Shown: positions 17,816 through 31,439, counted from the stretch's first letter. The stretch is DNA of 64,000 nucleotides from Anoplopoma fimbria (GCF_027596085.1 NC_072469.1:21042781-21106780), one strand, 5' to 3'. The notes: generated from the letters alone by a model not told the origin. Numbers and translations: made by a program.

Positions 17816-20800
17816 TAAAACATATTTCTGAATCTGTGAGCTGCACAAATTCAATTTTATTGCATTGTGGTGATCTCCAAATATTTAAAAACCTGGTCAC
17901 ACATAACTACAGCTATTAGAATATCTAGATACCACTGAGGATAAGTGAAAAAAAATCTGTTTTTTGTAATTTGGGTAAACAACCTTAAAAAAAAATCAGA
18001 GTGACACCTATTTTTTAAATAGAAAACAGCGAAATGGGAGTTGTTTTATGCCACATTTCTGTCTCTAGGTATCTTTTCCTCAGTCTGTCTCTTTCTCTTG
18101 GTCCCATTCTGCCCCGGTAGGAATGTTAATGTTACGTTCCAGTTGGCTGAAATGGTTTCTTTGCTCTGCCGCTGTCTGAGCTAGTGGACACAGAGGGGAT
18201 AGAGGGGCAGCATGGTGGCGTGGTGGCGTGGAGCCACTGGGACAGGAGAAAATATTCTATATCCTGGGTGACTCCGCTCTTCTGGGGGATTACAAAGGGT
18301 TTAACTGGTGGATGAAGGCGAGCAAAGTGGTACGTGACATTTCTGGTCGGGGAATATGGCAATCAGCAGCATGGAGCCACGCCAAGTCTCCCGGCCTGGC
18401 CAGAAAATGGTAAAAAGGCTTTGGGACAGTGTAAACAAACGGGGGTTGCTGGCTAGCGGTGCAGGAGGGGGGAAAGAGGGAAGGGAGGAGGGGTGTGGCG
18501 TCCAGGGGGACAGATCTGTTAACCATCAGTGGCTGCGTTTCATCCTGCCGCCCCTCTCCGAACCCTTCAAGGGAAGCTTTGTGTACCTGCTCCGCAGACA
18601 GGAGCTGGGAATTTGGGGAACAGGAAACCAAGGCTTCCCCCCCTTCCCTTCTTCCCCACGCTTCACCCATTCCCCTTCCCCTGTGCCCCCCCCCCCCCAA
18701 TAAAAAAAACACCCCCCCACGTTCACCCCCTGCTATGCCCTCTCTTGTACACCATCTCTGCCCTCTGATCGCTCATACCTACCTCCTGAATGGACATGTT
18801 GTACAGTATGTCATTTGAAACACACACTCACTGGCAGGTAGAGTTGATAAGAGGACACTGGCTTGTCCCACTGCTCTCCTCCGTCAGCCAACAGCAGTCA
18901 TCACTCAGCACAGGTATGAATCTACAAAGATTGCTATGCATATTCCAAAGGCCTGCAACCTAGAGGTCAAAATAAAACGAGGTTGTGGGTATTTAAACCG
19001 CAATACATAATTCATGATTCTCCCTCTGAACCACCAGCCAAGAGAATCAGAGCATTGACAGAGTTCACTATGTTAATTGTTCCAGTTAGTTCATGAGCTG
19101 CTCAGGACTGTTCAGCCACACAGCCCACGCCAATTCACATCAGCACTTAGCCTGCTAGAAGGATATTATTCCTGACAAAAAGCTGCTAGTCCTATTACTG
19201 TTACACCATAAAGGTTAGCATGGGAGAGCAAGGGAGAGTTCAGAAGAGCGATGCATGTATGGATCACAAAAAAGCGATTGTACAATCATAGCTTAGCAAC
19301 CGTTAATCGGCACAGCAGGTCTGTCAAGCTTTTGATTTCCCAACATGCTGTCAGTATGCATGAAAGTGAAGTAGGAGATACTTCTATAAAACTTTATGAA
19401 GAGTTTGAAGGGTCAAATATAACTTTGAGTCCTTTTTTCCATTTAAACAAGGTTAAAGTGAGGGAAATAGCTTAACTGTGTGCGAAATGTTAGAATGAGC
19501 GGCTTATGATCTACAGTTATAAAGCAAATAAAGCATTTTTTTACACTTAAGAGAACTCTATCTAATCCATTTCTCTTAGAAAAACAGTGGTACAGTTATT
19601 ACAGATGTTATGAGTTAATGAAAAAGAACAGGACTTTGTTGTGCAGAAACTATTGAAGTAGATCTGAATGGAAATTTATGATGAGCTTTTATTGACTAAC
19701 TGTCCTGTTCATGTGTCTAGGTGGGTTTGAAGATGAATCATCACACCTTCATCCAAGAAATGACTCCGTCTCCACTCGACCAGCATCTCCGTCATCACCT
19801 GGGACCATCCGGACAATCATTGAAAAAGAGAGCGGTAGGACTTTTGAATGCACTTATTTTATTTTACTTTAATTTTATCTCATTTATTTGCTTATTTTTG
19901 AAAGCTGTTTTTTTGTGTGGTTCACCTTTTACCTTTTTTGGCTAAAAAAAAGAAACATTCAATGTGTTTAATGATTTTTGTTAATCAACTTTGCATAATT
20001 ATAATACAATTAAGACTATCGTCAACATACCCATTTCATTGCTTGGTTGCTTTTACATCATTCAACATACTTATTGTTGACTTTTGCACTTCGAGACACT
20101 GCAACTTCTGCGTGAATCATTGGTTAGAATATTATTTCCCTATGCATGGACTGTTGTCGTGGGCTTTATTTTGGGAGGATGTTTTATGTCTATTTCATCA
20201 GTCAGACAGTGAGTTACAGCCACAGTCCTCACTGAACCTAGATTGACCCGTGTTCCCTAATCTTTAGAGTGACAGGTGTAGGGAGTCATACCATTATTCT
20301 TAACATTGTTGGTCATCATTTAACCCTAAACCCTAATCTGCAGGTGTGTTATCAACACCCGTCCGACATATTCTCATCATAAATGTAACATCACTAGCTT
20401 CAAAAATAGCTTCTTTTTTTTGCAGGGCTTTTCTAATGTCCTGATTAGTCAAAGCTGAGGAGTTGGACTGCTTTGTGTTTGTTAATACGCAGGGCAATGT
20501 AGAGAAATAATCAGCCCTTGCACTGAGTTGACACAGATCATAAAGGCTTCATTGTGAATGCTGACTTGTCTCCCAGTATGCTAAATTAAAAAATGGATGT
20601 AACCTAACACGGGATGGTAGCGGCGATAAGATCTGGAGTCAGCCGTGTCCCTGCAGGCCCTTCTCCTCCTCGATACACCACAAGGGAAGGCAGCGCGGTG
20701 ACAAGAGGTGTTCAGGAAGCAGTGAACACCCTGCAGATCAGCAGATAATATATATTTCTGGCAAATAAAGCCATTCCTGAACCTTAAATTACATTTTCAC

Positions 20801-20894
20801 CTCCCCAAAAAAATGTCTACTTTCCAAGCCTGAGGCAGTGTCTGTCTGACACGGAGGGAGGGGGAAAAGAGGAAGTGCAAGGTGTTTGCTGATG

Positions 20895-20898
<4 letters not shown>

Positions 20899-20947
<49 letters not shown>
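20899..20947. repeat. (TG)n microsatellite, 49 bp
   Basis: Pure TG run, about 320 bp before another TG array at 21269; an (AG)n tract at 21056-21079 lies between them. Confidence 0.97.
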
Positions 20948-20950
<3 letters not shown>

Positions 20951-21055
20951 GATGTGTTTCTGTGTGATTAAAAAATGTGTGAGGGTTATATATGCCTGTC
21001 AATGTGTATGTTTCATGTAATGTATCAGTGAACGTATGTGTGCACGTGTTTGTGT

Positions 21056-21079
21056 AGAGAGAGAGAGAGAGAGAGAGAG
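21056..21079. repeat. (AG)n microsatellite
   Basis: Twelve AG units between two TG arrays. Confidence 0.93.
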
Positions 21080-21260
21080 TCCCTCTGCAGCACCATGACA
21101 ACAGTGGGGCCGTCTGATCCTCTCTCTCTAATTGTCTGTGACCTCGTAACTGGAGACGCACTCTCAAGGCAGGAGGAGGGCCTTTCACACGGCAATCACT
21201 TTTGGATTTGTCCTTTATGCAACTCCTGAATACCACTGCCAAAAAGGTGTGTGTGTGCTT

Positions 21261-21268
<8 letters not shown>

Positions 21269-21320
<52 letters not shown>
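21269..21320. repeat. (TG)n microsatellite, 52 bp
   Basis: Pure TG run preceded by imperfect TG sequence from 21247. With the array at 20899 it generates a spurious 222-codon (HT)n frame on the - strand. Confidence 0.97.
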
Positions 21321-21327
<7 letters not shown>

Positions 21328-22559
21328 CAGGTGTGACCGTTCTTTAAATCCAAACCCTGTGCTGATTGGCAGTGAGGTATAATAAATGTGAGGTGGACAA
21401 GTATGTGTGGATTAGACACCCAGGTCACATGATTGGTTAGCTTTTTGAGCTCTAAAAGAAGGGCAATGCACTGGGATCCTAACACCTGTGACCTAAGTGG
21501 TAATTACTACATAACATGTTTTTATGACACCTTTATTTTACACACAACATGAGCAACTACAATAAACATTACATCAAAATTAAAGACAATATTGAAATAG
21601 AGTTACCAAGTCAACTTCTTTGACTGTTTATTTTGAATTTGATTCTCTTTTCTGTGGAGACCTTAGACAGGACGGAAGATAAAAGATGTAAAAATGATAC
21701 TTTCTGTATTATAAAATTATTCCTGTCAATGGATAATACAGAAGACTAAATTGCCTCATTCAAGAGGTAGGTTGATCAGGTGAATACTGAAAAAAAAAAG
21801 CTGCCGTCCTTTCACCTTAAAAATATTGTCCATCATTTTTCTTGAAGATATTGTATAATTGAAAGGCTTTTATTTATTTGAGCAATTTTAACTACGTAGT
21901 GTTATGCACTATAATGTACAAAATGTCCACAAACATCTTTACATTTTTGGATCTAAACGCACAACTACTCCACTGGCCTGTCTGTAACTGAAGCAGCAAA
22001 TGGTGAAGCTTCCTTCTCTCTTTATCAGTTTAAGTATAAAGCAGGTCGTAGTTTAATTGATTCTTACATTGTTCTTTACATGCTGAGCAGGGAATCCACT
22101 CTCCTCTATCTCTACACTGTCTGTCTCTGTCTGCAGTTCCTTCCATCTGTCTGCAGAGACCGGGCTCTTCTGATGTCTCTGTTTTGTTCCACCATAAAGG
22201 GGCCTCAGTAATGGCCCCTGTCACACACAAAGGTATTAAGGCCTAAAGCCTCTCTCTCCGACGCCGCTGGCAGCTGGGTCAGGGGAATAATTTGATTTGG
22301 TATTTTATGCTGGAAAAGAGCCTTTCTTCCCGAGCCACATTTGCGCTTGGCTTCCCCTCAGCTCTGCAGCCCCCTGAAAGACTTTACATGACATTAACAC
22401 ATTTCAGAGAGCATTACGGCTTGAAAAGAGATTTGTCTAGACAAAGACATGGTTTATTTGTAGTTAAAGCTTCATTTCCTGCCTGTTCCTTCTCCTGCAC
22501 TCTCTCCCTGCACCTTTGCCCCCCCCCACCCCCCTTCAACCCGCCCCTCCTTCCTGCGT

Positions 22560-22745
22560 GACTCCTGCCGGGCGCACAATGGTTGGCGCCCTGACAGGTA
22601 AGAGGATTTCAATTAGTTTACCTCCAAATGGGCCCGGCAAAACGTGATTAATGAAAGCAATTAGTCTCTGTCATGTCTTCAGCACACTCCCGCTAAATCA
22701 CCGGACTGCTCCTCACTGACGCTAAGAGCAAATTACATCACCCAG

Positions 22746-22748
<3 letters not shown>
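22560..22748. promoter_or_regulatory. Candidate regulatory block beside (CT)n
   Basis: Unique sequence with a cluster of homeodomain-like sites (caattag, gattaatg, gcaattag) followed at once by a (CT)n tract. This resembles vertebrate enhancers in style only; alignment is needed. Confidence 0.22.

Positions 22749-22779
<31 letters not shown>
22749..22779. repeat. (CT)n microsatellite
   Basis: About 15 CT units, adjoining a unique block. Confidence 0.95.
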
Positions 22780-22781
<2 letters not shown>

Positions 22782-24561
22782 CCTCTTTATGAGCTCCTCA
22801 CGTCTCAATGAAGAGAGCAACGGGAAGAAGAAAAAAGAAAGGCACAAAACCCAGCTGATGTCCTTTTTTTTTTCTTTTTACTATTTCAGTGTATGTATAG
22901 ACATAAACAATCACAGTTTCTTCAAACCTGCCATGAAAAAGAATAATACTTATATTTCTACAAATTCGATTCAAAGAGATATTGGTTATATTCAACCATG
23001 TTACAGTGAGAAAAGAAATCATGTTCTATGTGTATGCGTGTGCATGTGGCAAAGACTGACTAATAATAATCAGGCAATAAACAGTGTGTGTGTATGTTTG
23101 TTAACGAGCAGTGAATGAATCAGAGGCCGGGGCTTTGCTCCCCTGATTACAGCACGGATGATCTACAGCGTCACACACATGTTTACGCTTCGCAAATGTA
23201 CTTTCCCCTCCGAAACATCACACAATACATACAAACGGATAAACTATAGCGGGATTTATGAAGACATGTTTTAAACTTGCAGGCTTCCAAGTGTGCATGC
23301 GTTATGGGCTCCTGTCACGGAACCAAAGGAACTCCCAATCTGAAGAAATGAAATCAAATAAAAGGGAATTTACTGAGCCATAGATAATGTTTTGCTAGCT
23401 GCAGGCTGAGTGGACCCCAGCCAACAGTAATCACTGCCCACTAGGAGGGAAACGGCCCCACCTGCTTCAAAACCATCGCATGCAAGCTTCCTCTTCTCAC
23501 ATTCTTTTTTTGCTTGTGTGATATATTTATGTCACCATCCCACCCACCATCTCCTTTACTCTTTCTCTCAATACGTTCTGACTTCCATACCCTGCCTGTG
23601 GCACTCCAAGCCCGTTGGTTGTCTACAGAAGATGTTATTCTTTATATAAAAAATATATATAGAAACAATATATAGTTTCCTTTTACCAAAAGGCTCAGTG
23701 ATAACCTAAAACAGCTTAAACTATAACTTAAACACTAAATTTGTATTTGCTGGGGAAATATTTTAAACTATGGAATAAAATATATTTGATTCACCAGGAA
23801 GGTCCCGTCAAATCATAATTAACTACAGTGCCCAAGTTTATTATAAAGGCAGCCCACGTCCTCCTGTGTGACATTGTGGCTGATTTATGTGTTTTTCATA
23901 GTTTGATTTAAAGAGTTCTTCAAGCCAGTGATATAATTCTGTGTTTTAACCTGCAGACTTTGTTACCTTTACTTTTAAGCCGGGCCTTGTATTCTAGGGC
24001 GCAGTGATTAGTGTTTGTTCTTCTTCGGTTTGATTGTTTAATTATCGCTTTGTAATCTCAATTTAGGAAATCTTCGTGTTGGTTGGCAAATCTCGCAGAC
24101 AGGCCGCTCAGACCTTCTGCCAGCCACCAGTACAATTTTTTGCTCATCCTTTAAAAAAACAAAAAACCCATTTCTTAATAAACTCCATAGAAGTGTTTCA
24201 TGTGGCAAAAGGTTAATCTCGTAAATCCTACGCTGGCTTGCCTGTGGCCTTTGGAAAGGTGTGCTCGGGATGAGAGGGCTTGCATATTTTGATGTGATCC
24301 TATTTCTTCATTTCCTGCATTGGCTGGGAACAGGGGAGCAGCACAGGCTGCAGCTAGACCGGGTGTTCTCCTTTTGCTCGCTCTCTTCCTGTGCCCCTCT
24401 TTCTCTTCCTCTCTCTCTCTGTTTGTCAGATAGAGGATGCCAATGTGACAGGCTCGGTTCTTTTTGGAAATAGGATTAATGGAGGTCTTTGGCATCCATC
24501 CTGAGTCCCAGTCCCCCTTCTAAGACTGTTGTTCAGACTGAAGCACATTCCTGAGCATGTC

Positions 24562-24564
<3 letters not shown>

Positions 24565-24592
<28 letters not shown>
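24565..24592. repeat. (TG)n microsatellite, short
   Basis: About 14 TG units. Confidence 0.93.
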
Positions 24593-24727
24593 CTATATTA
24601 CATGTTTGCATTTTTTATCTGTAATAGTTCACTCATGTGCCAGGGCTTGTGAGTGGCCTGCTCCTTCCTGCTCCAAATGGAGGCTGCCTTGTCAAGCTGT
24701 CATGCTTCAGGACGGTAATATCTGATG

Positions 24728-24746
24728 CCCCCCCCCCCCCCCCCCC
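24728..24746. repeat. Poly(C) tract, 19 nt
   Basis: Homopolymer C run. Its length may be unreliable because such runs are prone to sequencing error. Confidence 0.9.
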
Positions 24747-26690
24747 TTTCCTCCTCGCCCCCATCAGTCAGAAATTGGAAAAAGCCAAAATCTCAGCACA
24801 CACTCCAGTCTTTCTCTCTCTATCTGTCAGTTTTTTTCTTTCTGTTGTCTAAGGTTTTCCTGTCACCTCGCCAAAATGTAATTGTTCAAAGCTCTGTCAG
24901 CCTCCAACACTTTGATATTTTTTCCCAGGCTTCAAAAGAGCACGACAACAATAGGCTTGTGACTGCAGGGCACACGGCGAGGTAGCCAAGGCTATATTAG
25001 TTATCACATCTTTATGTTCGCTGGCATGGTCTTACAGACTTTTTTACTGAAGGCAGAGGAGGGTGTTGTTCGGAAGGAAGCAGACTTGTTAGTGGTTTCT
25101 CGGGCGGCCCGTTCGATGCCCCGGGATGATTTTTTTTTTAGTTTGCGAATGACTTTCCAACACCACCTCAGGTAAATATCAGGGCGTGTGCGGTGTTAAA
25201 ACTCAAAATGGTGGCGTGTCTGTTCTATGTTATTAGCAAGGTTGAGGTTTCTGTAATTGACACTCTCTTAATGCGTGTCATTTTCACTCATTGTTACTCA
25301 CCAAACCACAAGGCCCAGCCTGTATTTAAGGGCATGGGATGATTAAGCCTACAAAGAACAGACGGGATCAGATAATTTGTTACAGATTTAATCTTGGCAT
25401 CACTCAAGTCAAACTGTACGATAGTATCAGAGAGACATTTACCTCTTAATGTTCTTTTAACAAACCTCCGGTCAAACCCTAATCTGTAAAGCGAGACTAC
25501 GTAACTTGGCAGAACAAATAACACATTCTTCCTCTTTAAAATTAGATAGTTGAATTCTAAGTAAAACACACGATTGCTCAACTCAATACACGGAGAGCTT
25601 TCACTGCTGCTACATTGTCCAGTACGACCAGTAGTTTATGGTGTAAAATGAGCAAATATTGGGTACATTTTGCTGTTTAAAGCACATTACTGATTCAGTT
25701 TGCTGTTTTTGTGACTTGTCTCCATTTGTGCTATTGTTATAGTAGCTTTAGTTTGTGCTACTTAACTACTGTTTAGCCAAATGCTTCCATAGTCTTGCTT
25801 AAAGGTAAACTGTCACCCCAAAGTGAAATGTGGCCAATAATTGCATTTTCACTTCACATCTGTAACTAACGCAGGATCAAAAGTCATATGCTGTAATTTT
25901 AATGTTTTTACACATAACTGGAATTGAGATTCACTGCATATCTTGGTAATATTCCAACACAGATGAAAAATGAAAACAGGAAACACTAAAAGTATCCTTT
26001 TAGATCAGTTGAGGATTTCTTTGATCATTATTTTATTTGGAGAAAGAACATTTCAAATTTGCTTTTATCGTTAATTCAGGTTGACAATTTTGCCAAATCA
26101 GACATATCACACAATCCAATCTAAAGACATCCTTGTTGTTGTTCAATTACTTGTAATGTAATTATGTCAAGGGAACCAGCGCTTCACAACAATGATCATT
26201 AGATTGTGTTACACTTTCTTGTGTTTTACTCCACAAAACATTAGTTCACTTTTCACACAACAGTGATCCAATTTCTGTGTTTTCTCTGTAACAAGTATTG
26301 TTTAGTGTGGAGGTTGCCAGCAGCAGGTTAGCACCTACTCAGCCCTGCTAACATGATATGCATTCACCTCCATGGGGGATATGCTCCGTACGTTCTATTT
26401 ATGGATGCTGAGTAAAATGACACTTCACCCTCAACCCCTCTGTCTGAAAGAGCCCATTCTCATATGTTACATGCAGGACAGATTAGGACAAGAGATGGAC
26501 AAGACATACAGAAGTCATGTCTGATGTTACTATACTTGAGCTCTTGCTTTCACATGGAAAGCTAATCCTTCCTTTGTTTTTATATAGGGGCAATAAGGAA
26601 AATATTGTCAGCTAAGTCTAGTTTGGGAAAGTCCCTTTTTCCTTTTCTTGAGAAGAGTGAGGTGAGAAGATGGATACCACTCTCAGATTG

Positions 26691-26740
26691 GTCTGTTAAT
26701 TATGATAATAATTAACAGACATAATTATCATAATTATGTC
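26691..26740. repeat. Two fused AT-rich palindromes
   Basis: gtctgttaattat / ataattaacagac (26691-26703 and 26708-26720) form a perfect 13-bp stem with loop GATA. Sharing its last GAC is a second perfect palindrome, gacataattat C ataattatgtc (26718-26740). The 50-nt unit can fold as two adjacent hairpins or extrude as cruciforms. Origin unknown; no transposon ends were recognised. Confidence 0.75.
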
Positions 26741-26989
26741 AGGATATTATTATCTTGGGCTCTGTCCAAACTATTTCTTGATGACCAGCGGCCTGGTCCA
26801 GCGACTACCTTGAGTCTCTGTTTTTCAGTGAGGTGAAAAAACTCAAGAAAGTTCATGCATCAGGCCTAAAAAAGTAGTCCCAGCACGTAACTCTTTCCAA
26901 CTTTTTATATTTTTGTATGGGTGCAGATTAAACAAACAATCTGTAATTTGCTAATTAATTTTAGGGATGCTGGTTTGTGGATTTAAATT

Positions 26990-27110
26990 GATTTGGATAG
27001 AGCTAGGCTAGCATTATCTCCATGCTCCCCAGTCTTCAAGCTATGCTAAGCCAAGCCTACTGTCTCCTGGCTGTAGTCCCGTACTCAAAGTAAACTCTCA
27101 TGTCTGTTCA
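26990..27110. repeat. Degraded dispersed teleost repeat
   Basis: agctaggctagcattatctc, then cccagtcttcaagctatgct, aagccaagcc and ctggctgtagt resemble a high-copy noncoding repeat I recognise from percomorph genomes (agagctaggctagctgtttc ... aagctaagctaacc ... ggctgtagc). A second, differently decayed copy lies at 36580-36740. I cannot give a database family name. Confidence 0.45.
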
Positions 27111-27306
27111 CTATAAGTACAACCCCAATTTTAATGAACTGTAATTTTCCATTAGACGTAAAATACATCATGTAAAATAACTGAGCCCCGTCTCCACCCA
27201 TGCATGTAATAAGTGAAGTGACTGCAAACACCTTTACCAGGTAGAACAATGTGTGAAAATGGTTGTGGGCTCTGGCCCTGACAGCAGCCTTTTGTTTTGA
27301 CTGAGT

Positions 27307-27309
<3 letters not shown>

Positions 27310-27343
<34 letters not shown>
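27310..27343. repeat. T34 homopolymer
   Basis: Uninterrupted T run. Read on the - strand it is an A34 that could mark a retrocopy tail, but the sequence on the 5' side of that A run (27344 upward) has no recognisable gene or element. Confidence 0.9.
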
Positions 27344-27346
<3 letters not shown>

Positions 27347-30300
27347 CTGTGGGATTTCCTCCAATATCCCAGTGCTCCCGTTGATCGAGGAGCGGGTACA
27401 TGCAGAGTAGCCTAACAAGCTTCCTTCTCCGTCAGAAACCAGACTTTCGCTCGCTCTTGCAGAAAATGGCACCATCCTCTGGGACGAGGGGAGGTTTGGC
27501 CCGAGCTTCAGACACGGCTCGCGGTCAGCTCGCTGGCAGTAGCAGCCAGTCAGTCCCCAGCTCCTCTTCCCCTCCTCGGCAGCTGGGAACAGTGGGAGTT
27601 GCGGGCTGCGAATAACTGGGCCAGAACAGAAAAGAGCCGAGGTGAGCCCAGACTTGCTGCTTTTCACTCACTCAACGGGAGCTCTGTTTCAAAACGTGAC
27701 AGGAAATAGGTAGCAAATGAGCTAAGATGTCCTTCATCAAAACACACTACATTTACATTATGTTTTCCCTGGGTACATATATCATATACTAACAATCTGC
27801 TTATCCTTATATTTAAAGCACACATTTGATAGAGATGTAAATCCACACATATTTGTCTGGTATCAAATATCAAATCTGCATTTATGTTAAAGAAACATTA
27901 GAGACAGTATTTACACAATAGTTGGCCTTCACATATTTACCATAAAATCAGCTGTACAGGCTACAGGAAGCAGTTCACATCTACATCCTTTGATTCCCCC
28001 CTTTTCTTTAAGTGACACAACTCTTTCCCTCTCTTGCTTTTGCCTTCTGTCTGCCACTGAGGGAAGAAAAAGGTGTGGGTGTTTTATGTTTGCATGTTTT
28101 CAAAACATAAACTTGACGTATTTCTACATTTTGCCTCTGCTTCTCATCATACGCTCATATTACAAGCAGGCTAAATAGAGATAGAGAAAAATATGCAAAA
28201 TTTAACATCCTTCGCAATTTTTTCTTTGATAAGCATTCAGCGTATGGTACATGTATTAAGGAATCAGACATTGCTCCAGAGCAAATTCGATCCCAAATGC
28301 AAAATTATCCTTTCATCATGTTAGTGAAAAGACAAAAGAAAACAGAGAGAGCAATGCGAGACGGCCTACTTCTCTCCTACATGAATCTCACACCAGTGAA
28401 GTTCATCCCAGTTCCCCAGTTGAGAAAAGTATGTGGTGTCTATTTTGACACATACATACCACTCATTGTTAAACAAAGTCTAGATTAAGTTGGGAAGAAA
28501 TTAGTTTCTCCTAGTATATTTTTGCAGCTGCGGTAGATATTACACTTTTTGCACACCAAAAAAAAGTTCCCTATAAAAAAAATCACCTGGCGATTCATGT
28601 GCTTTCACATGCCTCAATAAAACTACATAGACTATGCTGTAAATTGTGTATGTCATGTGGAAAAAAACTTGCAAAGTTTGATGATTTTCATGCTTTTGTT
28701 TATGATGGTCTTTTATACATTCAAGAAGTTTATGGCCCTTCAACACGTGAAACTATCACCAATGGACTTTATACCAAAAAAAACAAAAAACGGATTGTTT
28801 TTTTTTTTTTAAAGCTTTGGCGAAGTCCTTTTGCCACGCTCTCACTGTGCCATTTCCTCTCATCCGGTGACAGCAAGTGGATTTATGTGTATGTGGTTGC
28901 CCAGAAGACCCTCTACTGTACCCTCCCTGCAGAGCCTGTCACACAGGCTGATGTATTCCCCTTCACTCCCTCTCCCTCTCCAAGCTTTATGATGGAAACT
29001 GATACAAACACTGTGATAGGGTTTCGGGATAAATTATTCACGCTTCCAATGCTCTCTGCTGCTGTTTCGCTTCTTAGAGGACGTCCATTCTACAAATGGA
29101 TCCCCTTTTTTTCTTCTTCCTTTTAATTGATCCGCAGCAAAGACAATACATGTGTGATTGAGAGTTGCGGAGGTTTGCACGGTAAAAGTTCAGCCTGGTG
29201 CGTAACGCTTTGTCCGGGCTGGTGCGTGTTGTCGGGTGCTGCGGGGGCATTAGGTGCCTTAAGATTTACTGCCTGGTAAATGAAATGGCTGTCCATCGGG
29301 TTACAGCGGCGGCACATCAACAGAGCACTGGTCTAATGTCTATACCATCTGGTAGGATAGGCCTTTAATTGAAAAGAATTTCTGGACTGAAGGGGAAGAG
29401 CTGGACCAAGTCTCCCAGTCCCCCAAGAGAGAGAAGTAATGAAAAGAAAATAACTTCTCTCCTCTTTAGTGCCTATGGAAGCCATAAAGAATAACAGGAC
29501 ATGGTGATATAACAGACACACTGCCGTAGTGAGTGGGTGAATAACTTTCATATTACAGCCTACCATCTGCTAAGACGGTTAGGAAGCCAATTGGATTAAA
29601 CGTTATGGCCACTTTGCTCACCGCGACGTTAAGGACTACCTTCAGGTGGCAGTTCATAAAGCATTTCTTTGTCAGATTTATTTAGACATGAAAGATGTGT
29701 TTTTACTTGTCAGACTCACCCACTCCATACTCCCACTTTGAGATTTTTCTAAAAACAAACAGGGGGGAGGTAGGGGATGGCAGACATCCTGGAGGCCATA
29801 GAGGATAACTGATGAGTCTAGCAGGACTAAAGGCAGAATAACAACACTCACCTTTAATGTGGCTTTTACCATTGGGATTCACTGAGCCCAGACACAGCCG
29901 GTGTGCGAGTCTGTGTGTGTGTGTGGATAGAAATCATACAGAATTATCTCAACAACTCAGGAATCTGATTGTCTGATGTGTTTGGATCGGTGTCAGTTGT
30001 AGAGATGATGGGTCAAGTGTACATCACAGCTTTGGTATGCTCCTGTGGCACAAAGACACCTTCTCCTTGACAGTTATACCGTCTGTGATGAGCACACTGC
30101 CAGTGTGAATGTCTGGCTACCTCAGTGAAAACCCTCCAGACTCCCAGACTATTTAACTATGTGAGAAAATATATCATTTACATTCACTTTCTAAAAGAAA
30201 GAAATACCAAATTGTTCTGTATGACCCAATTCCCAGTTGACAATTGTGTATACTGCATGAGGTCATCGGCAAAATTTATTTTAAGCACCCAAAGGAATCC

Positions 30301-30603
30301 CCCACACCCAAGGTAAACAGATATAGATACTTAAGGTACACAGTAAAGAAAGTCAGATGTAGGCAACATCAATGGCAGATACTGTGCTGCAGTAGAGGAA
30401 ACAAAAACAAGCGGTAATAATGATGATTTTCAACATCTATTTTTCCACGTCTATGCGAATGTCTGCTGTGTTGAAGTTAGGCAGACAGGCCCTCTCTGAG
30501 CACACATCTGATGTCTCTTGTGTGTTTTGGCATTTGTTGCTTTTTACAGGCATCACACATGTGCACACAGAAAATGAAAATGCACGCAGCCGTACAGGGT
30601 GGG

Positions 30604-30605
<2 letters not shown>

Positions 30606-30669
<64 letters not shown>
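30606..30669. repeat. (CA)n microsatellite, 64 bp
   Basis: Pure AC run, in opposite orientation to the TG array at 31025, 355 bp away. Confidence 0.98.
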
Positions 30670-30674
<5 letters not shown>

Positions 30675-31022
30675 ACACATACTTTGATTTTACGCCAGTT
30701 TTCACAAATTCGTCTTGGTGCGTTCCAAAATGGCTCATTGCATTACAAGTTACAACTGGCAGAGGCTGCAACACATTTCACTTTCTGGCTCTGATTTTTA
30801 ATTTGACAAAATAAGAAGGCTGTCACTGAATCTGCAAATACGAAGGAAAATGCTCCTGTCAACAGAGCTAGAGCGCCCAAGTAAGCCACGGTCTAATGGC
30901 AAGGAAAAAATGTAATCAGATACATCTCCAGTCACAAATACAGCATTGAACAAATTGCACATGGGTAAACCATTTTGTTAAAACAATAGCCAGAAATAGG
31001 CAGAGTGACACATGCTCTGTCC

Positions 31023-31024
<2 letters not shown>

Positions 31025-31079
<55 letters not shown>
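31025..31079. repeat. (TG)n microsatellite, 55 bp
   Basis: Pure TG run; with 30606-30669 it forms a widely spaced inverted repeat. Confidence 0.98.
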
Positions 31080-31439
31080 ACAGACATGGGTCACAGCTTG
31101 TCCACCGACATGGACCCCATTAGATCAGATGACAGCACTTCATAATATTGACACATTCACAGCATGAGGTGTGCCATTCAAGAGGTCACTGTGCTGATGA
31201 TATACTGTATGCACCTGACATGTCACAGCCTAATTTTGAAACCACCACGGTCACCAGACAAAATGAGAGAAAGCTGAGCCTTATGGAAAGATAATATTCT
31301 AATGTAACTCTGAGAGATAACACACACACATGCACAAACACAGTATGTACATGCAGACTGGTATATAAGTTTTATCAAGTTTTAAAAGCACAAGTTCATT
31401 TTATAAATTGATATTAAGAATAGGTGTGCTTTAAGCTTT

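Larger units (their letters stand above)
13561..20898. other. Intergenic DNA downstream of eya1
   Basis: No gene supported. Contains unique blocks at about 14040-14450 and 14860-15110 (possible regulatory DNA), (CA)n at 15282-15360, a (TTG)n-associated dispersed repeat at about 17670-17815, and a C-rich stretch at 18688-18718. The longest open frames are repeat-encoded, lack ATG starts, or show no family resemblance. Confidence 0.7.
21321..30605. other. Intergenic DNA, central left
   Basis: No gene supported. Holds (CT)n 22749-22779, (TG)n 24565-24592, C19 24728-24746, an AT-rich double palindrome 26691-26740, a degraded dispersed repeat at about 26990-27110, T34 27310-27343 and a GC-richer block at 27350-27660. 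Everything else is unique or unrecognised sequence. Confidence 0.7.

Noticed and set aside
20817..21485. 222-codon frame rich in HT repeats
   Set aside because: Built from two TG arrays and an AG tract; a simple-repeat artefact.
27400..27615. 71-codon ATG frame in a GC-rich block
   Set aside because: Low-complexity Ser/Gly/Pro sequence, no homology, no plausible splice partners.
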